From Phytopseudomonas flavescens (GTDB lineage Bacteria; Pseudomonadota; Gammaproteobacteria; Pseudomonadales; Pseudomonadaceae), in contig NZ_FNDG01000015.1 in NCBI RefSeq assembly GCF_900100535.1, positions 1 to 64,000 on the forward strand: 64,000 bases of DNA, in the 5' to 3' direction. Position 1 is the first letter of the stretch, and each line of letters starts with the position of its first letter. This document shows, piece after piece, positions 44,901-55,284 of this stretch. The notes under the pieces are model-generated. The model had not been told where the DNA came from and did no database searches. It saw only the letters and a program-made list of their open reading frames with translations. Position numbers and translations under genes: made by a program.

Positions 44901-47900
44901 ACCTGGCTATGGGTCCAGGCCAGGTCGAAGACGCGGTCGGCCAGGTGGCGGTCGCGGTACTTCTCGATCAGTTGCACGCAGCCGTTGCGGCTGTCGCTGA
45001 CCCCAGTCACCAGATCGATGGTGGCCGTCTGGCCAGGGTCCAGATCGATGCGGCAGCGGATCGCCACGATCGGATCGAGCACCGCGCCGGCGCTGCCGGA
45101 CAGGCGCCCGGTGGCCTCGTCCATCACCGCCGGATCGATCAGGCTGCGGCCGCGGCCGATGAAACGCGCGCGGTCGGTTTCGTAGGAGATCGCCTGGATA
45201 TCCACGCCGTGCGCCGCCAGCAGGTGGCACATCCACGGCTGCGCTTCGCCGCTGGCGCGGGGCCGGCGGGTGCAGACGATCGCCTGCAGCGCAGGCAGCA
45301 GCTCGGTCTGCACGAACAGCTTGCTGAAGGCCGGATGCAGCGCATCGCCGATCGCCGGCGCCAGCACCACTTCGGCATAGCTGGTCACTTCCAGGCAGCG
45401 GCGCGTTCGCCCGCGGTTGCTGACGCGCAGCCGGCGCAGTTCGATATCGTCCTCGGGCGACACCACGATCTCGGTGTGGACGTCGAAGCCGCGCTCGCGC
45501 ACGCGGAACTCGGCCCGGGCGTCGGTGAAGATGGCTTCGTAGCTTTCCGTCCGGCGCAGGGTCGGTTGGTGCGCGCTGGACCAGAAGACGCCGCTGGCGA
45601 CGTCGCGCAGGTAGCAGAACATGCCGCGGTTGTCGCTGCCGATGTCCTCCTGCCAGCGGGTCACCGCCAGTTCGCCCCAGCGGCTGTAGCCGCCGCCGGC
45701 GCTGCTGAGCATCACGTGGTAGCGGCCGTTGGACAGCAGTTGCACGGCGGGTCGCCGCCGGCCCGGATCGGTGTAGACGCGCAGCTTGGTCTCGGACGTC
45801 CGTGCCTGCGCATCCGCGACCGAGGCACAGGCGGCGTGCAGGTATTGCACCGCGCTTTTCGGGATGCGTTCCTGCAGCAGCAGGGCGGTGGCCTGGAACT
45901 GCGGATCGGATTCGAAGCGGCGCTGCATCGGCCGGTCCAGCAGCACGCAGGCCAGCGCCAGCAGGCTCATGCCCTGGTGGTGGGCCATGAACGAGCGGAC
46001 CAGTGCCGAACGCTGCCCGCGCGGCAGGCGCGGGGCGCTGAAGTCGATGGCTTCGTACAGTCCATAGCGTCCGGCCAGGCCCAGCCCGGCCAGGCGTTGC
46101 AGGTTCTGGCAGGCGGCCTCGGGGGCGACCATCAGGGCCAGGGCGGAGGCATAGGGAGCGATCACGCAGTCCTCCGCCAGCCCGCGCTTGAGGCCCAGGC
46201 CAGGGACGCCGAAGGCGCGGTACTGATAGTTGAAGTGGGCGTCCAGGGTGTTGTAACCACACTCGGAAACCCCCCAGGGCACGCCGAGCTGGTTGCCGTA
46301 GTCGATCTGCCGGGCCACTGCGGCGCGGCAACTCTGCTCGAGCAGGGTACCGGCATAGTTCGGCATCACCAGCAATGGCATCAGGTATTCGAACATCGAA
46401 CCGGACCACGACAGCAGCACCGGCACGCCGCCGCTACGGGTGAGCAGGCGGCCGAGGGTGAACCAGCCGTCCTGCGGCAACTGGCCCTGGGCGATCGCCA
46501 CGAAGCTGGTCAGCCGTGCCTCCGAAGCCAGCAGGTCGTAGTAGCCGTCGTCCAGGCGACGCTGGTCGGCGTTGTAGCCGATGGCGAACAGCTCGCGGTG
46601 GCGGTCGTAGAGAAAGCCGAAGTCCATTTCCGCGAGCTCCCCGCACAGTTGCGCCAGACGCAGGGCCGTGGCGATGCGCTGATCGGCGCGGCGCCGTACG
46701 GCATGGACCTCGTCGCGCGCCGACTCGGGCCAGAGACCGGCGTCGAGCTGGGCCAGCCGGCGCCAGGTCGAGGGCGCTGGTGCTTCTTCGCCCATGCCCG
46801 GCGGCAGGCGCCAGCCATCCAGTTCGGCACGCAGGTCGTCGCCCTGCGTCAGCAGGGCCTGCCACCAGAAGGTGCTATCGCTGTCGTCCGGGGCCTGGCA
46901 GGCCAGGCTCAGGGCGGTGGCCTGCCCGAGCAGTTGGTGCAGGCGCGTCAGGGTCGCCTCCAGCGGCTCCGGCGCGGCGTCCTGGGCGAGTGCCAGTTCG
47001 GCCTGTAGCCCTTGCACCGATTGGTTGTCGAGACCATCGGCCTGCAAGGCATTGGCCAGTACGTCCAGGCTGTCGGCGAGGCCGGCGAACGACTGCGGAT
47101 GGATCAGCGGTGCGTCCGCCAGCGCCAGCAGGCCCGGGCGCAGGGTGAGGAGCGCCCCGGCCAGGTTGCCGCTGTCCACCGTCGACACGTAGTGCGGCGG
47201 CAAGGGTTTCAGCGTCTGTGTGTCGTACCAGTTGTAGAAGTGCCGGCGATGGCGTTCCAGGCCCGCCATGCTCGTCAGCGACTGGTCGAGGCGCGCCAGC
47301 AGGCGTGCGCCGCTCAGGTAGCCGAAGTCGTGGGCGGCCAGGTGTGACAGCAGCGCCATGCCCATGTTGGTCGGCGAGGTGCGATGGGCGATGGTCGGGC
47401 CGGGATGCTCCTGGAGATTGTCGGGCGGCAGCCAGTTGTCCGCCGGGCCGACGTGCTGGTCGAAGAATGCCCAGGTGCGGCGCGCCAGGTTGCGCAGGAA
47501 ACGCTGTTCGGCGGGCTTCGGGGTGAACCGCGCCCGCGCCGGCGGTCGGCTGAGCCACCAGGCGAGCGCCGGCCCGGCCGGCCAGAGCAACAGGAACGGG
47601 GCGGCCACGGCCAACGCCATGGGACGCTGCAGCATTAGCGCGAGCAGTGCCAGGGCGAGCGGCGGGGATATCCACATCAGCCGGTACAGCCCGGGCAGGT
47701 CGTTGCCAGCGCTGCGCTCCACCTCCCGCGAGGGGTTCCATTGCAGCAGGCGGCGCTTGCTGAGCAGCATGCGCCACAGCGTACGGGCAATGGCGTCCAG
47801 GCTGTACAGCGTCTCGTAGGGAAGCCAGACCAGCGCCAGCAGGGCTCGCGTAACGTGCAGCCCGGCGGAGCGCAGGACCGCCGCCAGGTGCTGGTCGAAG

Positions 47901-50551
47901 CCTATGTCGTGGGGTTTGTGCAACAGCTCCAGCAACGCGTTGAGCAACGGCTGGGCGAATACCAGGGCGAGCACCGCCAGAGTCCAGGACAGCACCTGCT
48001 CCACGCCGAACCAGCCCCACGCCAGCATCGCCAGAAAGGCCGCCGGTTCCAGGCTGCGCCGCAGGTTGTCGAAGATCTTCCACTGCGCCAGGGGGCTGAG
48101 GCGCTTGGCGTCCCGCCCGTCGCGGGACTTGCGCGTCCATGGCAGGAGCCAGGGCAGCAATTGCCAGTCGCCGCGAATCCAGCGATGTCGACGCCTGGCG
48201 TCGGCGCCATAGCGTGCCGGGTGCTCCTCGTACAACTGCACGTCGCTGAGCAGGCCGGAGCGCGCGTAGCAGCCCTCGATCAGGTCGTGGCTGAGGATGC
48301 GGTTGTCGGGGAAGCAGCCTTGCAGGGCCTGCTCGAAGGCATCCACCGCGTAGATGCCCTTGCCGATGAACGAGCCTTGCTGGAACAGGTCCTGGTAGAC
48401 GTCGGAGACGGCGCGGGTGTAGGGGTCGATGCCGGCATCGCTGCCGAACAGCCGGGCGTAGGCCGAGCGCGCGGTGCTCGGCAGGCTGATGCCGATGCGT
48501 GGCTGGAGGATCGCGTAGCCGGTGCTGATGCGCCGCTGCGTGGGGTCGAGCACGGCCTGGTTGAGCGGGTGCGCCATGGCGCCGATGAGTTGCCGCGCCA
48601 CGTCCCGTGGCAGCTGCGTGTCGGTGTCCAGGGTGATGACGTAGCACACCGGCGGCAGCGCCTCGATATCGCCGACGATCAGCGCGAAGCGCTCCCGACC
48701 CTGGCCGCGCAGCAGGGCATTGAGTTCGGCGATCTTGCCGCGCTTGCGCTCGTGGCCCATCCATACCCGTTCGGCCGGGTTCCAGCGCCGTGGGCGATGC
48801 AGCAGGAAGAAGCGACCGGCGCCGGCGGCGGGATACTTGCGGTTCAGTGCCTCGATGAGCCGGCGCGCCAGTTGCAGCAGCGCGGCGTCCTGCTCGAGCA
48901 CTTCGCTGGGGGCGTCCATGAAGTCGGTGAGCAGGGCGAAGTGCAGGTTGCCGTCACGGTTGGCGAGAAAGCGCACTTCGAGCCCCTCGACCAGTTCCTC
49001 GATGTCCCCGGCGCTGGCGATCAGGGTCGGGATGACCACCAGGGTACGTGCCCGCTCCGGGATGCCCTCGCTGTAGTCCATGCGCGGCAGGACATCCGGC
49101 TTGACGGTGAGGGTCGCCAGCCAGTTCACCAGGCCGATGGCCACGCGGCTGCTCATCAGCAGCGCCGGTATGGCGAGGCCCGCCAGCAGGTAGCCGGGCA
49201 GGCCTTCGCTGCGGGCGGTGTCGAGGAAGGGCCAGGCGAACAGCAGGCTGAGCAGCAGCACCGGGCCGAGGAAGAACAGCAGCGGTGCCCGGCGCAGCAG
49301 GCGCCGCCAGCGCTCGGCCAGGGGCACCCGGGCGGCCAGTTGCTGCTCCAGGTCGGCCAGCCCCGCAGCCAGCAGATAGAAGCCGACATGCCCGGCGAGC
49401 GTGCCGCCGTCGGGCCGCCCGGCATTGGCTGTGGCCAGCGCGATGGCGCTGCGCGCCACCTGCTCCTGGGAATGCCCGCAGTGCTTCGCCAGGCGCTCCA
49501 CCTGGTGGCGGTAATGGTCGCGGGTGGCGAAATCCATCGCCGCGTAGACCGCCGCCGGGTCTTCCCGCAGGATCTGCTCGACACGGCTCATGTGCTCGAC
49601 GAACTCGCGCCAGTCGATGGCCGAGAGCAGGCGCAGGCTGCCGATGCTGTTGCTGATGGATACCTGGTCGGCTGCCTGCTGCTGGGCATCGAGTTGCACC
49701 AGGCGCTCTATACCCTGCCCGGATTCGGCGAGCACCTGATCGATCCAGGTCAGCGGCAGGATCAGCGCGGCGTTCTGTCCCTGCAGACGTCGCGCCAGTT
49801 CGGCGACGAACGAACTGGTCATCGGCGGCTCGGAGCGTGCCAGGTCGGCCACGGTCAGCACCATGCTCTTGGCAGCGCCTTCCGCGGTCGCGCTCAGGCG
49901 GTCGGCCCAGTGGTTGGCCAGGGTACGCTCGTTCCAGTTGGCCATGACCCGCGAGGCCACGCGGCGCAGGTTCTCGATCAGGGCCAGGCGCAGCATGATG
50001 GGAATCGCCCACAGCTCGCCAAGGGTGAGCGGCATGATCGTCTGGTAGGCGCTGACGAAGCGGCCCAGGCTCTCGCTGTCGACCCGCCCGTCGCCATGGG
50101 AAATGGTTTCCAGGGCGATGTCGTAGACCCGCGGCAGCCCGGCCGACGGGCCGTTGGCCAGGCAGGGCAGTTCGCGGCTATAGCCTTCGGGCAGGTGCAT
50201 CCTGGCGGTGCGGATCTGTTCTTCGATCAGAAAGACGTTGTCCAGCAGCCATTCGGCCGCTGGCGTGGCCCGTCGGCTGGACAGCGCCTCGCGGCTCAGC
50301 GCCGCGCAGCTGCTGGCAAGCAGGGCCTGATTGTCGGCCAGGCGCGCCAGCAGCGAGTCCGCCGCCGGGTGTTGGCTCAACTGGTGCTGGCGAGCTAGCC
50401 GGGTGCCGTGGCTGGCCATCTGTTCGGCACTGAACAGCTCGGCGCGCAGGGCCGGCTCGTAGTCGAATTTGCGTAGCGGAACGCGCCAGCGGCGAAGGGC
50501 CGTCGCCAGTCGGCGCAAGCGGGGCAGGGCGTGGAGCCATTTGCTGTCCAT
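41915..50551 (-). CDS. Giant cyclic beta-glucan synthase-like membrane protein (NdvB family)
   Basis: A protein of about 2,878 residues from the ATG at 50551, with AGGAAACC before it; 60 upstream codons are open but rich in Arg/Pro and atypical. Order: N-terminal cytoplasmic region (1-410); helices (about 415-475); GT84 glycosyltransferase (about 490-800, with [10 protein letters not shown] near 640 and [10 protein letters not shown] near 787); more helices (about 830-1000); a glycoamylase-like domain (PF10091, [20 protein letters not shown] near 1460); two GT36/GH94 N-terminal beta-sandwich repeats (from about 1600 and 2090); and a GH94 phosphorylase catalytic domain (about 2400-2800, [10 protein letters not shown] near 2557). 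This is the layout of cyclic beta-1,2-glucan synthases. It is expected to make periplasmic glucan by priming, elongation and ring closure. Confidence 0.9.
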   Translation of the reverse strand: MDSKWLHALPRLRRLATALRRWRVPLRKFDYEPALRAELFSAEQMASHGTRLARQHQLSQHPAADSLLARLADNQALLASSCAALSREALSSRRATPAAEWLLDNVFLIEEQIRTARMHLPEGYSRELPCLANGPSAGLPRVYDIALETISHGDGRVDSESLGRFVSAYQTIMPLTLGELWAIPIMLRLALIENLRRVASRVMANWNERTLANHWADRLSATAEGAAKSMVLTVADLARSEPPMTSSFVAELARRLQGQNAALILPLTWIDQVLAESGQGIERLVQLDAQQQAADQVSISNSIGSLRLLSAIDWREFVEHMSRVEQILREDPAAVYAAMDFATRDHYRHQVERLAKHCGHSQEQVARSAIALATANAGRPDGGTLAGHVGFYLLAAGLADLEQQLAARVPLAERWRRLLRRAPLLFFLGPVLLLSLLFAWPFLDTARSEGLPGYLLAGLAIPALLMSSRVAIGLVNWLATLTVKPDVLPRMDYSEGIPERARTLVVIPTLIASAGDIEELVEGLEVRFLANRDGNLHFALLTDFMDAPSEVLEQDAALLQLARRLIEALNRKYPAAGAGRFFLLHRPRRWNPAERVWMGHERKRGKIAELNALLRGQGRERFALIVGDIEALPPVCYVITLDTDTQLPRDVARQLIGAMAHPLNQAVLDPTQRRISTGYAILQPRIGISLPSTARSAYARLFGSDAGIDPYTRAVSDVYQDLFQQGSFIGKGIYAVDAFEQALQGCFPDNRILSHDLIEGCYARSGLLSDVQLYEEHPARYGADARRRHRWIRGDWQLLPWLLPWTRKSRDGRDAKRLSPLAQWKIFDNLRRSLEPAAFLAMLAWGWFGVEQVLSWTLAVLALVFAQPLLNALLELLHKPHDIGFDQHLAAVLRSAGLHVTRALLALVWLPYETLYSLDAIARTLWRMLLSKRRLLQWNPSREVERSAGNDLPGLYRLMWISPPLALALLALMLQRPMALAVAAPFLLLWPAGPALAWWLSRPPARARFTPKPAEQRFLRNLARRTWAFFDQHVGPADNWLPPDNLQEHPGPTIAHRTSPTNMGMALLSHLAAHDFGYLSGARLLARLDQSLTSMAGLERHRRHFYNWYDTQTLKPLPPHYVSTVDSGNLAGALLTLRPGLLALADAPLIHPQSFAGLADSLDVLANALQADGLDNQSVQGLQAELALAQDAAPEPLEATLTRLHQLLGQATALSLACQAPDDSDSTFWWQALLTQGDDLRAELDGWRLPPGMGEEAPAPSTWRRLAQLDAGLWPESARDEVHAVRRRADQRIATALRLAQLCGELAEMDFGFLYDRHRELFAIGYNADQRRLDDGYYDLLASEARLTSFVAIAQGQLPQDGWFTLGRLLTRSGGVPVLLSWSGSMFEYLMPLLVMPNYAGTLLEQSCRAAVARQIDYGNQLGVPWGVSECGYNTLDAHFNYQYRAFGVPGLGLKRGLAEDCVIAPYASALALMVAPEAACQNLQRLAGLGLAGRYGLYEAIDFSAPRLPRGQRSALVRSFMAHHQGMSLLALACVLLDRPMQRRFESDPQFQATALLLQERIPKSAVQYLHAACASVADAQARTSETKLRVYTDPGRRRPAVQLLSNGRYHVMLSSAGGGYSRWGELAVTRWQEDIGSDNRGMFCYLRDVASGVFWSSAHQPTLRRTESYEAIFTDARAEFRVRERGFDVHTEIVVSPEDDIELRRLRVSNRGRTRRCLEVTSYAEVVLAPAIGDALHPAFSKLFVQTELLPALQAIVCTRRPRASGEAQPWMCHLLAAHGVDIQAISYETDRARFIGRGRSLIDPAVMDEATGRLSGSAGAVLDPIVAIRCRIDLDPGQTATIDLVTGVSDSRNGCVQLIEKYRDRHLADRVFDLAWTHSQVLLRQLNATPGEARLYEQMAASILYANASLRAEAGALSANRRNQSGLWGQGISGDLPIVLVQIADPAHIELVRQLVQAHAYWRQKGLTLDLVIWNEDQAGYRQQLQDLIMGLVTSGSEAGLVDRPGGIFVRPAQQLSSEDRLLMLAVARLVLSDSRGSLAEQVHRRLVEPPLPRFDPSRIRLLKDSRTAKPAVDPTLILGNCHGGFSADGREYVMTLAPGAATPAPWVNVLANPQFGTVVSESGGAYTWSENAHEFRLSPWYNDPVTDDSGEALYLRDEESGHYWSPTPLPCPGRGGYLTRHGFGYSVFEHDEDGIHSELWVYVALDAPLKFSRLRVRNTSGRPRRLSATGYVAWVLGDLRERSAMHVVTEADPASGALFARNAFSIEFPERVAFFDVDAPARSISGDRCEFLGRNGNLQAPAALAQERLSGRTGGGLDPCAAIQVGFELEDGASQEIVFRLGAERSAQAASQLAQRFQGASAAASVLADVQEHWSRTLSAIRIETPEPAIDVLANGWLMYQVIACRFRARSGYYQSGGAYGLRDQLQDSMAMIHADPAASRQHLLLCAAHQFVEGDVQHWWHPPLERGVRSACSDDYLWLPLAASRYVRLSGDRGVLDETVGYLEGRPLHAGEEAYYDLPQRSALEESLYRHCVRAIEHSQARGPHGLPLIGCGDWNDGMNRVGEQGRGESVWLGFFLHEVLQRFAETARLQDDADFAQRCEEQAAALRPSLEEHGWDGAWYRRAYFDDGTPLGSADNDECRIDSIAQSWAVLSGAAEDGRRRTAMDSLERHLMRREARLVQLLDPPFDKTPLDPGYIKSYVPGVRENGGQYTHAAVWAGMAFAALGDGARAWELLRMINPVEHGIRGIDVYKAEPYVVAADVYAVAPHVGRGGWSWYTGAAGWMYRLIVESLLGLQRQGNRLRIQPVLPAEWPGFTLHYRYAGSHYRIEVRQSDDGTRSLSLDGMPLEDDEIELLDDGREHHVVVHCCQAKQP

Positions 50552-50923
50552 GGTTTCCTGGGCTTGCCATGTGCGTTTCCGGCATTGGCGTCGGTGAGCA
50601 TGGGGCCGCGACGGGGAGGCTTTGCCATGGGGGGCGGTCGGCGACGGGCGCGCAGGCGGCTGTGCAGAGTCCGAGTCTGGCGGGGCGGCGGTCCGGCGTC
50701 TGTCCGCTGGCGCACATAGACCGACGGGCAACGGCGACTTTCTCGGCGACGCCGGGGGCCACTGGGCAACCCGTGGCGCTACGCTGCTGATGCGCGGGTC
50801 GGCAAAGGGCCAGGCAGGGCGAACTGCCCTAGCTGTTGCCTGGCGTCCACTCGTCGCGCCCAGACCCGGGCATCCGGGAGCTGGTGCTGGTTCCTGGAGG
50901 CGCAGCAGATTGCCAACCGGGTC
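50552..50923. other. Spacer between the glucan synthase and crp-type genes
   Basis: This 372-bp region holds no supported gene; frames over it are short and proline/arginine-rich. It contains a nested hairpin, annotated separately, and probably the promoter of the glucan synthase, which I cannot locate. Confidence 0.6.
50809..50844 (-). terminator. Nested hairpin, possible terminator of the Crp/Fnr gene
   Basis: GCCAGGCA (50809-50816) pairs with TGCCTGGC (50837-50844). Inside it GGGC (50817-50820) pairs with GCCC (50826-50829). It lies 80 bp after the Crp/Fnr stop on the minus strand. Only a CTTT tail follows, so termination is uncertain. Confidence 0.4.
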
Positions 50924-51652
50924 TCAGTCCGTCGGGCGCGCGGGGACATAGGGCAGCAGGCGGTCATTTTCCTTCCTGACCACGGCGTAGCATTCGCAGC
51001 TCAGCGCTTCGAGCCTGTGCCGATCGAGCACGGTGATATGCCCGCGGCTGTACTCGATGACACCGAGTTTCTGCAACTTGCCGGCCGCTTCGGTCACTCC
51101 TTCGCGACGAACGCCGAGCATGTTGGCGATCAGTTCCTGGGTCATCAGCAACTGGTTGTCCGGCAGGCGGTCCAGCGACAGCAGGAGCCAGCGGCACAGT
51201 TGCTGGTCGATCGAGTGGTGGCGATTGCAGACCGCCGTCTGCGCCATCTGCGTGATCAACGCCTGGGTATAGCGGAGCATCAGCAGCAGCAGCTCGCCGT
51301 GGCGGTTGAACTCATCCTTGAGACGTTGCGCCGTTAGGCGCAGCGCATGGCCAGCGCTCTGTACGACCGCCCGGCTCGGCGTACTTTCCCCGCCCATGAA
51401 CAGCGCCACACCGACCAGTCCTTCGTTGCCCACCACGGCGATTTCCGCCGAAGCGCCGCTTTCCATCACGCAGATCAGCGAGACGATCGAGTCGATGGGG
51501 AAATAGACATGACGCAGGACATCCCCGGCCTCGTACAGCACCCTGCCCAGCGGCAGGGTCACGAGTTCGAGATACGGGAAGACGCGTCGCCGAACCTCGT
51601 CGGGCAGGGCCGCTAGCAGATGGTTCTGCTGTGGAACAAGCGTTTCGCACAT
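50924..51652 (-). CDS. Crp/Fnr-family transcriptional regulator
   Basis: A regulator of 242 residues. The cyclic-nucleotide-binding-like beta barrel (about 20-130) shows LPLGRVLYEAGDVLRHVYFP and AEIAVVGNEGLVGVALFMGG. A winged helix-turn-helix follows at the C terminus (MTQELIANMLGVRREGVTEA). No cysteine cluster for oxygen sensing as in FNR is seen at the N terminus. Proteins of this subgroup often respond to stress and are found upstream of stress genes; the ligand is unknown. It is monocistronic. Confidence 0.85.
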   Translation of the reverse strand: MCETLVPQQNHLLAALPDEVRRRVFPYLELVTLPLGRVLYEAGDVLRHVYFPIDSIVSLICVMESGASAEIAVVGNEGLVGVALFMGGESTPSRAVVQSAGHALRLTAQRLKDEFNRHGELLLLMLRYTQALITQMAQTAVCNRHHSIDQQLCRWLLLSLDRLPDNQLLMTQELIANMLGVRREGVTEAAGKLQKLGVIEYSRGHITVLDRHRLEALSCECYAVVRKENDRLLPYVPARPTD

Positions 51653-51781
51653 CTCAGATCACCGGCAGCGGATGGTTGCTGTGCTCGCCCGGACTAACGA
51701 GGCCCGGCCGGCACTGGGCCCAGAGTCGCACATAAACGGGGTGGGCAGACGCTGATCCGGATGCATGGCTCGCGCTGAAAC

Positions 51782-52261
51782 CTAGCCATTGACCTTGCGC
51801 AACAGCCTGAGCAATTGCGCGCGTTCGTCCTCGTCCAGGGCGTCGGTGGCGGCGGCGTCGCTGGCCACGGCGATGGCCTTGAGTCTTTTCAGCAACTGCT
51901 GGCCGGCCTTGGTCAGGAACACGCCATAGGCCCGCTTGTCCTGCACGCCGCGCACCCGTTGCGCCAGGCCGCGGGTTTCCAGTTTGTTGAGCAGCGGCAC
52001 CAGTTGTGGTGGTTCGATGGCCAGTTGGCGGGCCAGGTCGGCCTGCATCAGGCCGGGTTCGTCGTCGATGATCACCATGGCGGTGAATTGTGCGGGGCGC
52101 AGGTCATGTTCGGCGAGGTTGCCGACCAGGTGCTGGAACACCTTTAGCTGGGCGCGGCGCAGGGCATAGCCGATCAGTGTGTCCAGCCAGCTGTCGCTGA
52201 GGGCATCGGCCCTGTGCGCGGTGTCGGAGGCTGCATCGATCTGGCTGGAGGGGCTGCTCAT
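51782..52261 (-). CDS. MarR-family transcriptional regulator
   Basis: A regulator of 159 residues from the ATG at 52261, the normal MarR length. The winged helix-turn-helix reads DLRPAQFTAMVIIDDEPGLM, then ADLARQLAIEPPQLVPLLNK. The wing reads RGVQDKRAYGVFLTKAG. Open sequence upstream of 52261 is not family-like and is not used. No divergent target gene is adjacent. MarR regulators control hydroxycinnamate catabolism in related bacteria, but this one lies 17 kb from ech and nothing here links them. Confidence 0.82.
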   Translation of the reverse strand: MSSPSSQIDAASDTAHRADALSDSWLDTLIGYALRRAQLKVFQHLVGNLAEHDLRPAQFTAMVIIDDEPGLMQADLARQLAIEPPQLVPLLNKLETRGLAQRVRGVQDKRAYGVFLTKAGQQLLKRLKAIAVASDAAATDALDEDERAQLLRLLRKVNG

Positions 52262-52355
52262 CGTGGGCTCTTCGTCGGTTAAGCGTGTTAAGCATTTTGC
52301 CTGCTCATGAGCAGGCTGGCCAGCAGCACAGCCGTGCCATGGGCGCCCGGGGCGC

Positions 52356-53453
52356 TTAGCCGCGGCGCACCAGCAACACCCCCGATTCCATATGGTGGGT
52401 ATAGGGGAACTGGTCGAACAGCGCACAGCGTTCGATGCGGTGGGTGTCGTGCAACTGGGCGATGTTCTGCGCCAGGGTCTGCGGGTTGCAGGAAATATAG
52501 AGGATGCGCTCGAAGCGGCGGGTCAGCTCGCAGGTGCCTTCGTCCATGCCGGCACGGGGCGGGTCGACGAACACGCTGCCGAAGTCGTAGTTCTTCAGGT
52601 CGATCTCGGCCAGGCGGCGGAACGGACGAACCTCGTTGAGCGCTTCGGTCAATTCCTCGGCGGACAGGCGCACCAGGGTGACGTTGTCGATCCCGTTGTC
52701 GGCCAGGTTGGCCAGCGCCGCATTGACCGAGGTCTTGCTGATCTCGGTGGCCAGCACCCTGCGCACGCGGGTGGCCAGCGGCAGGGTGAAGTTGCCGTTG
52801 CCGCAATACAGCTCCAGCAGATCGTCGTCGCGCTCGCCGAGTACCTCGTAGGCCCAGCCGAGCATCTTCTGGCACACCTCGCCATTGGGCTGGGTGAAGG
52901 CACCCTCCGGCTGGCGGTAGCGGAAGGTACGCCCGGCCACGTCCAGTCGCTCTTCCACATAGGGGCGCCCGACCACGATGCGCTTGCCTCGCGAACGGCC
53001 GACGATGCTCACGTCCAACTCGTCGGCGAGCACCTTGGCGGCAGCTTCCCAGGCATCGTCCAGGGGGCGGTGGTAGCACAGGGTGATCAGCGCATCGCCG
53101 GTCAGGGTGGTGAGGAACTCCACCTGGAACAGCTTGAAGCCCAGCGCCTGGCTGGCCTGCCAGGCGGCCTTGAGGCGCGGCATCAGCGCGTTGATGCGCA
53201 GGCTGGCGATGGGAAAGTCTTCGAAGAAGATCGGACTGTGCTTGTCACCGGCCTCGAACATCGCGTAGTGACGATTCTCGCTGCCGGCTTCGCGCCACAG
53301 GCGGAATTCGGTGCGCAGGCGGTAGTACTCGCGGGGCGACTCGAACACCGCTGGCTCCGGGGCGGCGAAGGGCGCCAGCAGCTCCACCAGGCGGGCCTTC
53401 TTCTCGGCGAGCTGGGCGTCGTAGGCGGCGGGGTCGAATGCGGGGCGGCTCAT
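52356..53453 (-). CDS. trmA: tRNA (uracil-5-)-methyltransferase
   Basis: An SAM-dependent methyltransferase of 365 residues that makes m5U54 in the T-loop of tRNAs. It matches TrmA length and motifs. SAM binding is at [20 protein letters not shown]. The catalytic nucleophile cysteine is in the segment [15 protein letters not shown], and the general base region is [21 protein letters not shown]-terminal [18 protein letters not shown] is also diagnostic. Its start overlaps the preceding lysR stop by four bases, so translation may be coupled to that regulator. Confidence 0.96.
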   Translation of the reverse strand: MSRPAFDPAAYDAQLAEKKARLVELLAPFAAPEPAVFESPREYYRLRTEFRLWREAGSENRHYAMFEAGDKHSPIFFEDFPIASLRINALMPRLKAAWQASQALGFKLFQVEFLTTLTGDALITLCYHRPLDDAWEAAAKVLADELDVSIVGRSRGKRIVVGRPYVEERLDVAGRTFRYRQPEGAFTQPNGEVCQKMLGWAYEVLGERDDDLLELYCGNGNFTLPLATRVRRVLATEISKTSVNAALANLADNGIDNVTLVRLSAEELTEALNEVRPFRRLAEIDLKNYDFGSVFVDPPRAGMDEGTCELTRRFERILYISCNPQTLAQNIAQLHDTHRIERCALFDQFPYTHHMESGVLLVRRG

Positions 53454-54394
53454 CGGTCACTCGTGGGGCTGGGAAACGGGTCGCCATTGTAGCGGCTCCC
53501 GGGCGCCGTGGCGTCCTGCATGAAGTCCACCAGGGCGCGCAGGGCAGGGGACACCATGCGGCTCGGGTAGTACAGGTGGAAGCCGGGAAAGGTCGGCGTC
53601 CAGGCATCCAGCAGCGGCAGCAGCCGACCCGTGGCGAGCGGTTCGTCGACCAGTTGGCTGAACAGGTAGGCGATACCGCCGCCCTCGACGGCGATGCGCA
53701 CCAGCAGTTCCGGGTCGTTGACGATCAGTGGGCCGGCCACGGCGATCTCCAGTTGGCGACCGCCCCGTGCGAACTCCCAGCGGTAGGGCGTGCCGCTGGT
53801 CGGCCAGCGGTAGCTCAGGCAGCGGTGCGCGGTGAGGTCGGCGGGGCTGCGCGGCTGGCCGTGGCGTTCCAGGTAGGCGGGGGCGGCGACCACCCGCAGG
53901 CGCTGTGGGGGGCCCAGCGGACGGGCGATCATGTCGCGTTCCAGGCATTCGCCCAGGCGGATGCCCGCGTCGAAGCCCTCGGCGACGATATCGACCAGGC
54001 GTTCGTTGATCTCGAGGTCCAAGTGGATGCCCGGGTAGCGTGCCAGGAACGGCGCGAGCAAGGGCGTCAGGTAATGCTGGGCAGCCAGGCGCGTGCTGTT
54101 CAGGCGCAGGCGTCCGCTGGGCTGGGCGGCCTGGCTTAGGGTGTCTTGGAGGGCGCCCTCGATGGCCGCCAGGGCCGGGCGCAACTGCCGTAGCAGGCGC
54201 TCGCCGGCTTCGCTGAGGGCGACGCTGCGCGTGGTGCGATGCAGCAGGCGCGCCCCCAGACGCGTCTCCAGGGCCTTGACGGTCTGGCTCAGGGCCGACG
54301 GCGAGACACCCAGCCGGGCCGCCGCGCGGGCGAAATTGCGCTGCTCGGCCACGGCGGCGAAAGCATGCAGTTCGGCGTATTCGCGCCCCGTCAT
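53450..54394 (-). CDS. LysR-family regulator, divergent from an SDR gene
   Basis: A regulator of 314 residues from the ATG at 54394, which has AGGA seven bases upstream; two earlier ATGs lack this. The helix-turn-helix start [20 protein letters not shown], then [20 protein letters not shown], and the effector-binding core ([20 protein letters not shown]) place it in the subgroup that often controls adjacent oxidoreductase genes. The gene is divergent from the short-chain dehydrogenase gene with a 100-bp gap, so it probably controls that gene. Downstream it overlaps trmA. Confidence 0.9.
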   Translation of the reverse strand: MTGREYAELHAFAAVAEQRNFARAAARLGVSPSALSQTVKALETRLGARLLHRTTRSVALSEAGERLLRQLRPALAAIEGALQDTLSQAAQPSGRLRLNSTRLAAQHYLTPLLAPFLARYPGIHLDLEINERLVDIVAEGFDAGIRLGECLERDMIARPLGPPQRLRVVAAPAYLERHGQPRSPADLTAHRCLSYRWPTSGTPYRWEFARGGRQLEIAVAGPLIVNDPELLVRIAVEGGGIAYLFSQLVDEPLATGRLLPLLDAWTPTFPGFHLYYPSRMVSPALRALVDFMQDATAPGSRYNGDPFPSPTSDR

Positions 54395-54494
54395 TGTGTA
54401 GTCCTGCTTCATGAGGTATGCCAATTACCAGGGATTATCCACCGTATCCGATCCTGGCAGGCTAGGTTCTCTGGTGCAACGAGAGGAGAGGACC

Positions 54495-55235
54495 ATGCAG
54501 GGCTTTCAGGGGCAACGGCTATTGATCACGGGCGGCACGCGGGGCATCGGCCTGGCCGGCGCGCAGCGTATGCAGCACGAGGGTGCACAGGTGGCGGTGA
54601 CCGGCCGCGACCCGGCGGGCCTGCGGGCGGCGGCCCAGGCGTTGGGGCCAGGGGCGGTGGTGATCGACAACGATGCGGCGGACGCGGCGGCGGCGCAGGC
54701 TTTGGCGCAACAGGTGCAACGCTGGGGAGCGCTCGATGGCCTCTGGCTGAATGCCGGGCGCGCCGAGCTTGGTGCGCTGGAAAGCGTGGACGCCGACGCC
54801 TTCGAGCGCATCATGGCGACCAACGTGCGCGGGCCGGCGCTGCAGCTCGCCCGGCTTTCACCGCTGTTGCGCGATGGTGCGGCGGTGCTGGTGAGCGCCT
54901 CCTCGTCGGCCTACGAGGGGGCGCCGCAGACCAGCCTGTACGCGGCAAGCAAGGCGGCGCTGATCGCCATGGCGCGTTGTTGGGCGAGCGAGCTGGCGCC
55001 ACGTGGCATCCGCGTCAACGTACTGGTGCCCGGTCCGATCGAGACCGGCTTGCGCGACTTCATGGCGCCGCGGATGCAACGTGAATTCGAGGCGGCCGTG
55101 CTGGCGCGGGTACCGCTGGGGCGCAGTGGGCGTGCCGACGAGGCGGCCGCAGTGGCGGCCTTCTTGCTGTCCGGGCAGGCCAGCTTCGTCACCGGTGCCC
55201 AGTTCGCCGTGGACGGTGGGTTGCTGCTGCGCTGA
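54495..55235 (+). CDS. Short-chain dehydrogenase/reductase
   Basis: An SDR of 246 residues from the ATG at 54495, preceded by GAGAGGAG. The cofactor site is LLITGGTRGIGLAGAQ (TGxxxGIG). The catalytic Ser lies in VLVSASSSAYEG near 137; Y149 and K153 (SLYAASKAALIAMA) complete the triad. LNAGRAELG is the NAG-type structural motif. The substrate is unknown. LysR-controlled SDRs like this are frequently inducible by aldehydes or quinones, but nothing here tests that. Confidence 0.9.
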   Translation: MQGFQGQRLLITGGTRGIGLAGAQRMQHEGAQVAVTGRDPAGLRAAAQALGPGAVVIDNDAADAAAAQALAQQVQRWGALDGLWLNAGRAELGALESVDADAFERIMATNVRGPALQLARLSPLLRDGAAVLVSASSSAYEGAPQTSLYAASKAALIAMARCWASELAPRGIRVNVLVPGPIETGLRDFMAPRMQREFEAAVLARVPLGRSGRADEAAAVAAFLLSGQASFVTGAQFAVDGGLLLR

Positions 55236-55284
55236 ACGGCCCGTCCGTTGCCTGCGGCGGACGATCAGGGCCGATCCAACGGCT

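Noticed and set aside
43952-47008. Open frame of 1,018 codons on the plus strand
   Set aside because: It is antisense to the glucan synthase gene, whose frame has recognisable domains throughout. Long antisense frames are expected in high-GC DNA, and its translation has no family pattern.
47741-50398. Open frame of 885 codons on the plus strand
   Set aside because: Antisense to the same gene, low complexity (Gln, Arg, His rich), no domain seen.
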